Below are positions 1-7,652 of a stretch of 64,000 bases of DNA, in pieces (positions within the stretch are counted from its first letter, which is position 1; every line of letters starts with the position of its first letter). Under the pieces are notes generated by a model. It did no database searches and was not told the origin of the DNA. It saw nothing but the letters and a program-made list of their open reading frames with translations. The DNA is from Thermoplasmata archaeon (GTDB lineage Archaea; Thermoplasmatota; Thermoplasmata; Methanomassiliicoccales; Methanomethylophilaceae). The DNA lies in contig SUSV01000002.1 in assembly GCA_015063245.1 (NCBI GenBank), forward strand, positions 124,001-188,000. Reading direction: 5' to 3'. A program made the translations under genes and the position numbers.

Positions 1-2
1 GG

Positions 3-947
3 GCTAAGCGTAAAGCGTTGAAAGAATGGGTGGACGCTGTTAACTCCTTAGGTAAATATGGAGTATGGCATGAGGACATGTGTTTTCAAGAGGATGATCT
101 CAATGCCATTGTTGCTAAATATGTCCAATACGAGCGCGACGGTTCTAGTGTATTCTATGATGAGGATCCTGATGTGAAGCTTTCCGACGTACTCGGAACA
201 AGCGTTACAGGCCGCGTACATGCTTACCCGCAGACAGAGGAAGGTCTGATAAATCCAGCCATGATGGAGCGTACCAAATTCGATGATGGCAAGAGATTGG
301 GTCCGGAGAACATTCATCCGTCAACAGTTGGTCTTGCTGTAGATTATCTTACCAGATTCATGCTGGGTGATGATCCGAAAGATGCATTTAGGATTCCATT
401 GATGGGAGCAGACATCGCAGGAAAATTCGATGAAGTTTTAAATTTATTGTACAATGTTACTGATTTGAGCAATGAATCCATCATCAATATGTGCCGTGCG
501 GTTCCGTTCGATGTCTATTACAGAGCGGGGGTCGCACCATCATTCGATCCATTCAGTCTTGATGTAGATCAATCTACGATTGACAACATTCGCATCATGG
601 TGGAACGTACTCTCAAGTTCTTTGATGATAACGGTCCCATAACTGTTTTCGGACCGACTTTCCCAGGATCCTATACGGATAAGGTTCTCACGGGAGACGG
701 TGATTTAGTTACAACCGATGCCATATGGGATCTAAAAGTATCTAAAAATCAACCTACAAAAGAGAATACCTTGCAGCTTATGATATACTATTTGATGTGC
801 AAGCATTCTGTGGATAGGAAGCTCAAGAAGATAACATACATGGGGATATTTAATCCAAGATTGAATATTGCATATACACTCAATCCTGCTATTTTGGATA
901 AAGGCATCATAGAAAAAGTTGAAAAAGAGGTGATCGGTTATGAATGA
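3..947 (+). CDS. PD-(D/E)XK (RecB/Cas4-like) nuclease-domain protein, 5' partial
   Basis: The reading frame is open to the window edge, so the true start lies upstream; a TTG at 18 is only the first possible internal start. I do not recognise the N-terminal two thirds. Around residues 215-265 (counted from the TTG) the motif GDGDLVTTDAIWDLKVSK is followed by LQLMIYYLM. An acidic residue, then DLK, then a QL..Y helix is the signature of RecB/Cas4-type PD-(D/E)XK nucleases. The stop overlaps the next gene by 4 bp (ATGA), so the two are probably co-transcribed. Base composition is clearly AT-richer than the chromosome to the right, and the gene lies inside the tRNA-associated element. Probably a defence or mobile-element nuclease; the substrate is unknown. 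Confidence 0.6.
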   Translation, partial: AKRKALKEWVDAVNSLGKYGVWHEDMCFQEDDLNAIVAKYVQYERDGSSVFYDEDPDVKLSDVLGTSVTGRVHAYPQTEEGLINPAMMERTKFDDGKRLGPENIHPSTVGLAVDYLTRFMLGDDPKDAFRIPLMGADIAGKFDEVLNLLYNVTDLSNESIINMCRAVPFDVYYRAGVAPSFDPFSLDVDQSTIDNIRIMVERTLKFFDDNGPITVFGPTFPGSYTDKVLTGDGDLVTTDAIWDLKVSKNQPTKENTLQLMIYYLMCKHSVDRKLKKITYMGIFNPRLNIAYTLNPAILDKGIIEKVEKEVIGYE

Positions 948-2084
948 TGGCAAATACCGTTTCTTCTCTGCGCTCTGTTATGAGGAGGGATGTCGAGATG
1001 GCTGATGACTTGAAAGCGCTTTGCGAAGTCGCTTCGACTTCTGATGTCCTCAAAGATACTTCTCAGATTATTGTAAAGACCAGAGATTATACCTATCAGT
1101 CCGTCAACAAGGCCTTAATACTTCGTAACTGGTTACTTGGAAGGAGGATCTCCCAGGAAGTCCTGAGAGATGGAAGTTTTGAGGAGACATATGGAAAGAA
1201 GCTCATTGCAGATCTTTCCAAAGAGCTCACTTCTAACTTTGGAAAGGGCTTCAGCCCCAGTAATCTTTACAAGTATGTCAGGTTCTACAAGGCCTTTCCA
1301 GAGATATTGTCCACACTGTGGACACAATCTTTTTCGACCCTTTCTTGGAGTCATTATCGCATTCTTATACAGGTAGAGGATGACGATGCCAGATATTGGT
1401 ATGAGAAGGAAGCTTCTGATCAGACTTGGGCTGTCAGGACTCTTCAACGCAATATCGATTCTCAATACTACTACAGAATGCTGAAGACTCCCGATCCGCA
1501 GGCCGTAGAATCCGAGATGAGGGCACTCACAGTGGATTACGAGACTGAGAAACTATCGTTCATTAAGGATCCGGTTGTTGTAGAATTCCTTGGCTTATCT
1601 CCTGATGACAAGTACACGGAATCAGACCTGGAAACTAGGATAATAGATAATCTGCAGAAGTTCTTGTTGGAGCTTGGTAAAGGCTATGCGTTCATGGCCC
1701 GTCAGCAGCATATCCATACTGAAGCTAAAGACTACTATCGACCTGGTTTTCTACAACGTCTATCTGAAGTGTTACGTTCTCATCGATCTGAAGACCACAA
1801 GGGTGAATCATCAGGACGTAGGTCAAATGGACATGTACGTCAGGATGTATGATGAGCTCAAACGCGTAGAGGGCGACAATCCGACGTTAGGGATCATTCT
1901 ATGCTCTAATACCGATGAGGATGTGGCCCGTTATTCCATCCTTCACGATAACGATCGCCTCTTTGCTACGAAATATAAGTTGTATCTACCATCAGACGAG
2001 GTCCTTCGCAGAGAGATAGAGACTCAAAAGGAGCTGTATGAGATGAGGCAATTGGATTCAGAATTGGAGAAAAAGGGGCTTTGA
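944..2084 (+). pseudogene. YhcG/DUF1016 family nuclease, frameshifted
   Basis: The first frame (944-1852) gives the N-terminal DUF1016 helical domain and the start of the C-terminal PDDEXK domain (FLLELGKGYAFMARQQHIH, then TEAKDYY). The rest of that domain, IDLVFYNVYLKCYVLIDLK and then HQDVGQMDMYVRMYDELKR, continues in another frame up to 2084. The family normally reads KDYYIDLVFYN without a break. Restoring it needs two extra bases (AT) after the TAT at 1736-1738, so a 2-bp deletion fits. There is no slippery sequence that would suggest programmed shifting. Intact family members are about 340-380 aa and occur near restriction and other defence genes. Likely a recent inactivation, or a sequencing error, inside the island. 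Confidence 0.8.
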
Positions 2085-2101
2085 AGGGAGAGGCCCCCTT
2101 C
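2083..2101. terminator. Hairpin between convergent genes
   Basis: GAAGGG (2083-2088) pairs with CCCTTC (2096-2101), and an overlapping alternative pairs AAGGGG with CCCCTT. It lies exactly between the ends of the convergent YhcG and winged-helix genes, so it may stop transcription from both sides. Confidence 0.45.
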
Positions 2102-2516
2102 ATTCCCTTTTGTTGTCTAGATTATCATCGCGGAATTGAGCCAATATCTCTTTGGCATGAGGATTAGTGTAGCTTGTGAAATCCTCGTTGCAGCCGGCAA
2201 GATGATCTTTCATAATCTCATATATGGCATCCAAATGATCAGCCACTTCCTTACCCATGTCTGTAAGTTTGAAGTATTCTCCCTTACGCATACCTTCTTC
2301 TTCCCGGATATCCGAATCTATCAGGCCGGCGATGTATAATTGGTCTATGCGGCGATTCTTAGTGCTGAGAGCTCTGCCCTCAGTTGACATTATCTGGGAT
2401 TTGTTCAGTCCCGGATGGCGGTTCAGATATCTTACAATGTATATTGAGCAGCTTAGCTCCAGTATTTTCAGATCGTCCATCATTGGTTCGTCCATGTTCG
2501 TTGAGAAGATGTTCAT
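2100..2516 (-). CDS. Winged-helix DNA-binding transcriptional regulator
   Basis: 138 aa. Residues about 20-105 read as a winged helix of the MarR/PadR-like type: a first helix (LKILELSCSIYIVRYLNRHP), a helix-turn-helix (LNKSQIMSTE, then LSTKNRRIDQLYIAGLI), and a wing (EEGMRKGEYFKLTDMGKEV). It faces the island's nuclease genes and has an AT-rich, partly palindromic upstream region, as an autoregulated element repressor might. No ligand-binding or metal site can be seen. A regulator of the integrated element is inference from position. Confidence 0.6.
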   Translation of the reverse strand: MNIFSTNMDEPMMDDLKILELSCSIYIVRYLNRHPGLNKSQIMSTEGRALSTKNRRIDQLYIAGLIDSDIREEEGMRKGEYFKLTDMGKEVADHLDAIYEIMKDHLAGCNEDFTSYTNPHAKEILAQFRDDNLDNKRE

Positions 2517-2529
2517 AGCTATAAATTGA

Positions 2530-2569
2530 TTTGGTTTATTGAAATTAATTATTATTTTAATTTACCAAA
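2530..2569. promoter_or_regulatory. AT-rich imperfect inverted repeat upstream of the winged-helix gene
   Basis: Outer arms TTTGGT (2530-2535) and ACCAAA (2564-2569) enclose inner AAATTAA and TTAATTT arms. It sits 14-53 bp upstream of the regulator start and overlaps the only plausible TATA region. It could be the regulator's own operator; no experimental support. Confidence 0.35.
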
Positions 2570-2643
2570 ATGATAAGAATTAAATACATACCTGCCCTTG
2601 TGGTGATTGGGAAGTGCGAAGCGCGACCCTAAACCCTTTAATC

Positions 2644-2669
2644 GGGGGGCACACCAGATTGTGCCCCTC
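2644..2669 (+). promoter_or_regulatory. GC-rich hairpin in the leader of the integrase operon
   Basis: GGGGCAC (2646-2652) pairs with GTGCCCC (2661-2667) over an 8-nt loop; flanking bases extend the stem by two pairs. It lies just before the Shine-Dalgarno of the small ORF at 2682, so it could attenuate transcription or mask translation of that ORF and the integrase. It could equally be the end of an upstream transcript. Confidence 0.35.
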
Positions 2670-2681
2670 GTAGGAGGATTT

Positions 2682-2864
2682 ATGAAAGAAAGTATGAAAA
2701 ACGGAGCCGTAAACCACGGCATCGACACGGATAGAGGTGCGGGATACACTGAGATCCTTATCCGCATCGTCGATAGAATGTGCACCATGTATGGCGAAGT
2801 GAACATAGAGGTATTCGGGAACGGTAGGATATCGATCTCGGCAGGAAAGGAGGCAAGGTCATGA
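2682..2864 (+). CDS. Small protein encoded directly upstream of the integrase
   Basis: About 60 aa, beginning MKESMKNGAVNHGIDTDRG. The ATG at 2682 is chosen because TAGGAGG (2671-2677) sits 4 nt upstream; an in-frame TTG further up would run through the hairpin. The last bases overlap the integrase start (ATGA), implying translational coupling. The C-terminal half (YTEILIRIVDRMCTMYGEVN, then IEVFGNGRISIS) alternates helix and strand. I recognise no family. Small partners of this kind can be excisionases or regulators, but nothing in the sequence proves it. Confidence 0.5.
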   Translation: MKESMKNGAVNHGIDTDRGAGYTEILIRIVDRMCTMYGEVNIEVFGNGRISISAGKEARS

Positions 2865-3820
2865 GGTATCAGTTCAAAACAGATGTCAATGCATTTATCG
2901 CAGAGATGAGGCCTCATTACAGTCCTTCCACTATCAAGAATAAAGAGAGGAAGATGAGCTACATAGCTGGAATCTTCACCGATCTTTACAAAGACAAGAA
3001 GGTCTCGACCTGTAATCCCAGGAAGATAAAGCAGAAGGATCTGGAGGTTTACGTCACAAAGAGGCGCAACGATGGCATCGCCGATTCCACCTTGAGCAAG
3101 GAGCTGTGCTTCATCAATCAGCTCTGCAAATGGGTTGGAAACGATGTTGTCGAGAAATTCAGGTTCTTCGGCGGTATCTACAAGCCTCATGCGTACACGG
3201 GAAGGAAAGACGGGATGAGCGATGAGCTCATCAAGAAGGTCATAGAGCTCGGAAGGACCACAGAGGATTGGCGTGTTCTCCAGGGATGCGCTGCAGTCTT
3301 GTTGTGCTCTTCTTCCGGACTCCGTCCCCAGGAGGCCCGTCAGATGTATGCTTCGGATATCACCATGATGAACGGCGTAATGATGGTCCATATCGAGCAT
3401 GTCAAAGGCGAGGGCACTTGGGGGAAACCGCGCACCATTCTTCTGATGGACGGTGTCGAAGATATCATTCAGAGGTATCTCGATGTCAGGAAGCAGAAGC
3501 TTGAGGAGTGCGGAAAGACCTCAGACTCTCTCTTCCCACCCATACAGAATGAAAACGAATTCTACTGCCAGCAGAAGTTCTGCAATCTCAAGAAGTGTGT
3601 AGAGACGATCGTAGGCGAGAAGTTCGAACTCCGTGCCGGACGCAGATCCTACGGTCAAAGACTGTTGAACAAGGGCAACAGGCTGGAGGATGTCTCCGTG
3701 GCCATGGGCCATTGTTCGACCAGGACGACCGAGCTCTATTACGCCAGAGCTCAGGAGATGGCCGCAATGGGCAGGATCTATCAGAACAAGGACAATAAAG
3801 AGGCCTTCTGGATGCCCTGA
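2861..3820 (+). CDS. Tyrosine recombinase/integrase
   Basis: 319 aa. An N-terminal SAM-like core-binding domain (residues about 1-105) precedes the catalytic domain. Catalytic arginine I is in SSGLRPQEAR (about R155), box II is RAGRRSYGQ with arginine at the usual HxxR first position, then MGH, and the nucleophilic tyrosine is in TTELYYAR (293 or 294). It is encoded next to the 3' end of a tRNA gene, the classic attachment site, so it most likely inserted the element that runs leftward off the window. Intact and full-length. Integration or excision is inferred; the second attachment site is outside the window. Confidence 0.88.
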   Translation: MRYQFKTDVNAFIAEMRPHYSPSTIKNKERKMSYIAGIFTDLYKDKKVSTCNPRKIKQKDLEVYVTKRRNDGIADSTLSKELCFINQLCKWVGNDVVEKFRFFGGIYKPHAYTGRKDGMSDELIKKVIELGRTTEDWRVLQGCAAVLLCSSSGLRPQEARQMYASDITMMNGVMMVHIEHVKGEGTWGKPRTILLMDGVEDIIQRYLDVRKQKLEECGKTSDSLFPPIQNENEFYCQQKFCNLKKCVETIVGEKFELRAGRRSYGQRLLNKGNRLEDVSVAMGHCSTRTTELYYARAQEMAAMGRIYQNKDNKEAFWMP

Positions 3821-3833
3821 TCCCAAACGTGAG

Positions 3834-3864
3834 TGGTGGGTCCGACAAAATATTGGACCCACCA
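3834..3864. terminator. Perfect 10-bp inverted repeat after the integrase
   Basis: TGGTGGGTCC (3834-3843), an 11-nt AT-rich loop, then GGACCCACCA (3855-3864), starting 13 bp after the integrase stop. There is no strong T-tract. The arm differs by one base from TGGTGGGCCC, the complement of the tRNA 3' end at 3941-3950, so it may belong to the recombination site rather than be a terminator. Confidence 0.5.
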
Positions 3865-3940
3865 TGGTTTGGGTCGCGTGTTGAAAATCGGCCCAGAATC
3901 GAAAACCATAGAAATTTTTTACAGGATCTGGGTAGAGAAG

Positions 3941-4017
3941 TGGTGGGCCCTACCGGGTTCGAACCAGTGACCACTCGGTTATGAGCCGAGCGCTCTACCT
4001 GACTAAGCTAAGAGCCC
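3941..4017 (-). tRNA. tRNA with anticodon CAT (elongator Met or Ile2)
   Basis: Read on the minus strand: acceptor GGGCTCT pairs with AGGGCCC; D arm GCTT/GAGC; anticodon stem CTCGG/CCGAG around loop CTCATAA, anticodon CAT; T arm carries GGTTCGAA; the 3' CCA is encoded. The G1-C72 pair argues against an archaeal initiator tRNA (normally A1-U72). CAT is used by elongator tRNA-Met and by tRNA-Ile2 (C34 modified to agmatidine), and I cannot separate them here. Its 3' end faces the integrase, so it is the probable integration site. Confidence 0.9.
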
Positions 4018-4114
4018 ATCATCTGCGGTTAAAACGATTATACATAAGAATATATCGAGCGATGGACGGATCGGTGCCATTGTTGAGTCTTTCTTCAGAA
4101 ATGCCCATTTCCGC

Positions 4115-4121
4115 TATATAT
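4115..4121 (+). promoter_or_regulatory. TATA box of the AlbA-domain membrane protein
   Basis: TATATAT centred about 25 bp before the ATG at 4143, which would give a nearly leaderless transcript and supports that start. Confidence 0.5.
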
Positions 4122-4142
4122 CCGCAACCCGTTGACAGGAGC

Positions 4143-5333
4143 ATGGAAGAGCCCCTGGTGCAGAAACTGAAGGATAGGGCAGCGGAGAGGATACCAACCA
4201 GAACCCTCGCCCTGTACCTGGCATTCTTTGTCGTTTCGCTGATAATCGTCATCAGCGATTTCATCGCGGACAGGATTGACCAGCTGGTCATTTCCGTACC
4301 CATCATGGTCATGCTGGGGATATCAATCGTCACGGATCGCAAGGTCGCCCATGTGCCGCCGATGCTGATTTTCATGATGATGATGGCCCTCATCATGGTT
4401 CTCATAGCGAGCGAGCTCAGGGAGGAGCATGATCTCTTCAATGCCCTGGCCAGCTTGCTGACGGGAGTCTGCCTGATGCTGATGGGTCAGGTCGTCGTGT
4501 ACACGATGATACGCACCTCTCCTCAGAGACCAAGCAACTACAAGCTGTTCGTCTACTCCGCGGCTTTCTCCTTCGCGATGACCGTCCTTCTCCTGATGTT
4601 CATGGTGGAGATCGGATACTTCCATCACAAAGACAGGTTTTTCGACATCTGGAACATGACCGAATATGTGTTCGGGGCGATGGTCGGGGCGCTCATCACG
4701 GCATTGCTATGCGAACTCGGATTGGACAGGGTGATCATCGACAGCAGCATCAACAGGAGCCTCGAGGTCTACTCCGACAGCACATACTCCAACGAGATGG
4801 CGAGGGACGATGCGCTGAACATCATCAAGTCTGGGGAATCGGAGAAGCTGGAGTTCAAATCCACCATCGTCACCAACATCAGGACCGGGGAGAACGACAA
4901 GAGGATGGAGAAGGCCGTCCTCAAATCCATCGTCGCATTCATGAACACCTCCGGAGGCATCCTGATGGTAGGGGTCGCCGACGACGGTTCGATCTACGGC
5001 GTCGACGAGAACGCGTTCGACAGCAGGGACAAGATGAACCTCCACCTGACCCACATGATATCCTCGAAGATAGGCGATGAGTTCCTCCCGTACATCTCCT
5101 TCAGGGTGATAGACATGGAGGACGGCAAGGCGATCATCCGTGTCGACTGCGAGAGGTGCAAGAAGCCCGTGTTCCTGAAAGACGGCAAGGAGGAGGAGTT
5201 CTACGTCCGCTCCGGACCCTCGAGCGTCGCGCTCACGGGATCCAACCTCGTCAATTACATCACCAACAAGTCGACGAAGGATCGTCAGAACATCCTGAGC
5301 GGTCTGATGGTCCCCCTCCAGAACGACGACTGA
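4143..5333 (+). CDS. Multi-pass membrane protein with C-terminal Schlafen AlbA_2 domain
   Basis: About 396 aa from the ATG at 4143. The open frame runs back into the tRNA (4062 and 4101 are other ATGs), but the TATA box at 4115 favours 4143. The N-terminal half has about six hydrophobic segments (for example LALYLAFFVVSLIIVISDFI and MLIFMMMMALIMVLIASEL). The C-terminal half is an AlbA_2/Schlafen-type domain: GESEKLEFKST, then VAFMNTSGGILMVGVADDG and IYGVDE. This domain usually sits in cytoplasmic regulators or Schlafen nucleases; membrane anchoring is less common. It stands alone, next to the island boundary. A role in stress response or defence is conceivable but unproven. Confidence 0.7.
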   Translation: MEEPLVQKLKDRAAERIPTRTLALYLAFFVVSLIIVISDFIADRIDQLVISVPIMVMLGISIVTDRKVAHVPPMLIFMMMMALIMVLIASELREEHDLFNALASLLTGVCLMLMGQVVVYTMIRTSPQRPSNYKLFVYSAAFSFAMTVLLLMFMVEIGYFHHKDRFFDIWNMTEYVFGAMVGALITALLCELGLDRVIIDSSINRSLEVYSDSTYSNEMARDDALNIIKSGESEKLEFKSTIVTNIRTGENDKRMEKAVLKSIVAFMNTSGGILMVGVADDGSIYGVDENAFDSRDKMNLHLTHMISSKIGDEFLPYISFRVIDMEDGKAIIRVDCERCKKPVFLKDGKEEEFYVRSGPSSVALTGSNLVNYITNKSTKDRQNILSGLMVPLQNDD

Positions 5334-5349
5334 CCCCCGTACCCGCGCA

Positions 5350-5357
5350 TATATTAA
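5350..5357 (+). promoter_or_regulatory. TATA box of prs
   Basis: TATATTAA about 27 bp before the prs ATG, so the mRNA is probably leaderless; likely the promoter of prs-proS-trmI. Confidence 0.5.
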
Positions 5358-5380
5358 GGGGAAGGGGATATCTTGCGAGC

Positions 5381-6241
5381 ATGATAGTTATTGGCGGGTC
5401 TACATCCGAGGTTCTGGCGAAGCAGATCGCAGACAACCTCGGCTGCAGATACATTCAGGCAGGCACCAGGAAATTCCCCGACGGGGAAGTCTACACAAGG
5501 GTGGAGAGCGAGGATTTCAACGACGACGTCGTCATCGTACAGAACACGTTCCCCGATGACAAGCTCGTGGAGATGTTCCTTCTCCAGGACATCGTGGCAG
5601 GATTGAAGGCCAAGAAGGTCACCCTCGTCATCCCGTATTTCGGATATGCGAGGCAGGACAGGCTCTTCAACCCCGGCGAGCCCGCATCCGCCATCCTGAT
5701 GTGCAAGCTCCTGGATTCGCTGGCCTGCGACCATGTGATCACGATCGACATCCACAAGGAGGCCGTCCTCGATGCATTCACTTGCAAGCACACGGACCTC
5801 AAGGCAGCACCCGTCATCGCCGATTACTTCAAGGACAAGGGCATCGACCTCGTCCTCTCCCCGGATATCGGGGCCGCCAACCGCGCGAAGGATGTGGGAG
5901 AGAGGATGGGCAAGCCCTACGACCATCTCAACAAGACGCGTCTGTCCGGGACAGAGGTCAAGATCGCACCCGCCCACATGGACTGCACCGGGAAGAACAT
6001 CCTCATCGTCGATGATATGATCTCCACGGGAGGTACCATCATGACGGCCGCACAGGCACTTAGGGACGCTGGCGCCAAGAGCGTCTCCGTAGCCTGCACC
6101 CACGGCGTCTTCGTCAACAACGCGATAGACAAGCTCACACACAGCGCACTGGACAAAGTCCTCTGCTGCAACACGCTCGAGAGCTCCCAGTCGGACATCT
6201 CGGTCGCAGCGCTCGTCGCCGACGCCATCAGGAAGGGATGA
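5381..6241 (+). CDS. prs: Ribose-phosphate pyrophosphokinase
   Basis: 286 aa, the usual length for archaeal enzymes. It makes 5-phosphoribosyl 1-diphosphate from ribose 5-phosphate and ATP for nucleotide synthesis. Visible motifs: KFPDGEVYTRV near the N terminus, the ATP-loop region YFGYARQDRLF, the metal/ATP histidine in TIDIHKE, and the PRPP-binding loop VDDMISTGGT near residue 215. The ATG at 5381 is set by the upstream TATA box; the frame continues further upstream only as overlap with the preceding gene. The stop overlaps proS by 4 bp. PRPP also feeds pyrF and purD, both encoded in this window. Confidence 0.95.
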   Translation: MIVIGGSTSEVLAKQIADNLGCRYIQAGTRKFPDGEVYTRVESEDFNDDVVIVQNTFPDDKLVEMFLLQDIVAGLKAKKVTLVIPYFGYARQDRLFNPGEPASAILMCKLLDSLACDHVITIDIHKEAVLDAFTCKHTDLKAAPVIADYFKDKGIDLVLSPDIGAANRAKDVGERMGKPYDHLNKTRLSGTEVKIAPAHMDCTGKNILIVDDMISTGGTIMTAAQALRDAGAKSVSVACTHGVFVNNAIDKLTHSALDKVLCCNTLESSQSDISVAALVADAIRKG

Positions 6242-7647
6242 AGATGACCAACAAGGAGGAGAACTTCGCTGAGTGGTATCTCGATATCGTCGAGAAGGCA
6301 GGTCTTTCGGACAAGAGATACCCCATCAAGGGAATGAACGTATGGACCCCCTACGGCTGGAGGATCATGAGGCAGATCGACTCCTACATCCGCGAGGAGT
6401 TCGACGCCACCAACCACGACGAGGTATGCTTCCCTCTGCTCATCCCCGAGAGCCAGTTCGCCAAGGAGAAGGAGCACATCAAGGGATTCGACAGCGAGGT
6501 CTACTGGGTCACCCACGCGGGACTGGACGAGCTCGACGAGAGGCTCGTGGTAAGGCCCACGTCGGAGACGGCCATGTACCCCATGTTCGCCCTGTGGATC
6601 AGATCCCATCAGGACCTCCCCCTCAAAACCTATCAGATCGTCAACACGTTCCGTTACGAGACCAAGCAGACCAGGCCCTTCATTAGGGTCCGCGAGATCC
6701 ACTTCTTCGAGTCGCACACCTGCCACACCGATTACGACGACGCGCAGAAGCAGGTCGACGAGGACATCGAGATCCTCGCCAGGATCGCCAAGAAGATCTG
6801 TCTGCCCTACACGCTCCTCGTCCGTACCGAGTGGGACAAGTTCCCCGGTGCGTACTACACCGTGGGTATCGACACATCGATGCCCAACGGAAGGACCCTC
6901 CAGATGGGTTCCATCCACCATTACAAGACGAACTTCTCCGAGCCCTACGAGATCACATACGAGGACAAGGACGGAGAGCACAAGTTCGTCCATCAGACCA
7001 CATACGGCATGTCCGAGAGGCTCGTCGGAGCGCTCATCGGAGTCCACGGAGACGATCAGGGACTCATCATGCCTCCCGGAATCGCACCCTATCAGATCGT
7101 GCTCATCCCTATCTTCAAGAAGGATAACCAGCAGGTCGTCCTCGACGCTGTCAGGGAGATGGAGAAGGTACTGACCAAGGCCGGATTCAGGGTCAAGCTG
7201 GACGACCGCGACGACCGTCCCGGCGCCAAGTACTACGAGTGGGAGATGAAAGGGGTCCCGCTCAGGCTCGAGCTGGGCGGACGCGACATAGAGAACAAGG
7301 TCGTATCGTTCTTCAGGAGGGATTCCGCCGAGAAGGGAACCATCGCCATCGAGAACCTCGTTCCCGGCGTCCAGATGCTCCTCGACGACATCTCCGACTG
7401 CATGTTCAACAAGGCGAATGAGATCCAGAAGCAGCGCACGCAGGACATCGACTCCCTGGAGAACATCCCCGAGGACAAGATCCTCAGGTTCGGATGGTGC
7501 GGATGCGACGAGTGCGGTCACAAGTTCGAGGACACCACCGGGTTCAAGATCCTCGGAAGGCCCTACTTCAAAGAGGAGTTCAAGGGCAAGTGCATCATGT
7601 GCGGCAAGGATGTCGACACACCCGCCTACGCGGCACACACGATGTGA
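6238..7647 (+). CDS. proS: Prolyl-tRNA synthetase (archaeal/eukaryotic type)
   Basis: 469 aa class II synthetase that charges tRNA-Pro. Motif 2 is visible in TYQIVNTFRYETKQTRPFIR, with VVRPTSETAMYPMF before it and GMSERLVGALIGVHGDDQG as motif 3. The anticodon-binding domain follows (KVLTKAGFRVKLDDRDDRPG). The C-terminal zinc-binding extension has CGCDEC and CIMC. There is no bacterial editing domain, as expected for the archaeal type. It overlaps prs by 4 bp and is followed by trmI after 5 bp. Confidence 0.95.
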   Translation: MKMTNKEENFAEWYLDIVEKAGLSDKRYPIKGMNVWTPYGWRIMRQIDSYIREEFDATNHDEVCFPLLIPESQFAKEKEHIKGFDSEVYWVTHAGLDELDERLVVRPTSETAMYPMFALWIRSHQDLPLKTYQIVNTFRYETKQTRPFIRVREIHFFESHTCHTDYDDAQKQVDEDIEILARIAKKICLPYTLLVRTEWDKFPGAYYTVGIDTSMPNGRTLQMGSIHHYKTNFSEPYEITYEDKDGEHKFVHQTTYGMSERLVGALIGVHGDDQGLIMPPGIAPYQIVLIPIFKKDNQQVVLDAVREMEKVLTKAGFRVKLDDRDDRPGAKYYEWEMKGVPLRLELGGRDIENKVVSFFRRDSAEKGTIAIENLVPGVQMLLDDISDCMFNKANEIQKQRTQDIDSLENIPEDKILRFGWCGCDECGHKFEDTTGFKILGRPYFKEEFKGKCIMCGKDVDTPAYAAHTM

Positions 7648-7652
7648 TCCCC

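Noticed and set aside
1730-1745. Programmed frameshift in the YhcG gene
   Set aside because: No slippery heptamer or downstream structure is apparent; loss of a dinucleotide explains the break more simply.
3941-4017. Initiator tRNA-Met
   Set aside because: The first base pair is G-C rather than the A-U typical of archaeal initiators.
3981-4142. Extended start of the AlbA-domain gene within the tRNA
   Set aside because: An open frame exists but would overlap the tRNA gene; the TATA box at 4115 supports the start at 4143.
5156-5380. Long N-terminal extension of prs
   Set aside because: The extension overlaps the AlbA gene in another frame and is Arg-rich; the ATG at 5381 with a TATA box 27 bp upstream is the better start.
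5917-7638. 573-aa open frame on the minus strand opposite prs/proS
   Set aside because: It is antisense to two clearly recognised genes, and its protein is Leu/Val/Asp/Gly-rich, the usual product of GC-rich antisense frames; no motif.
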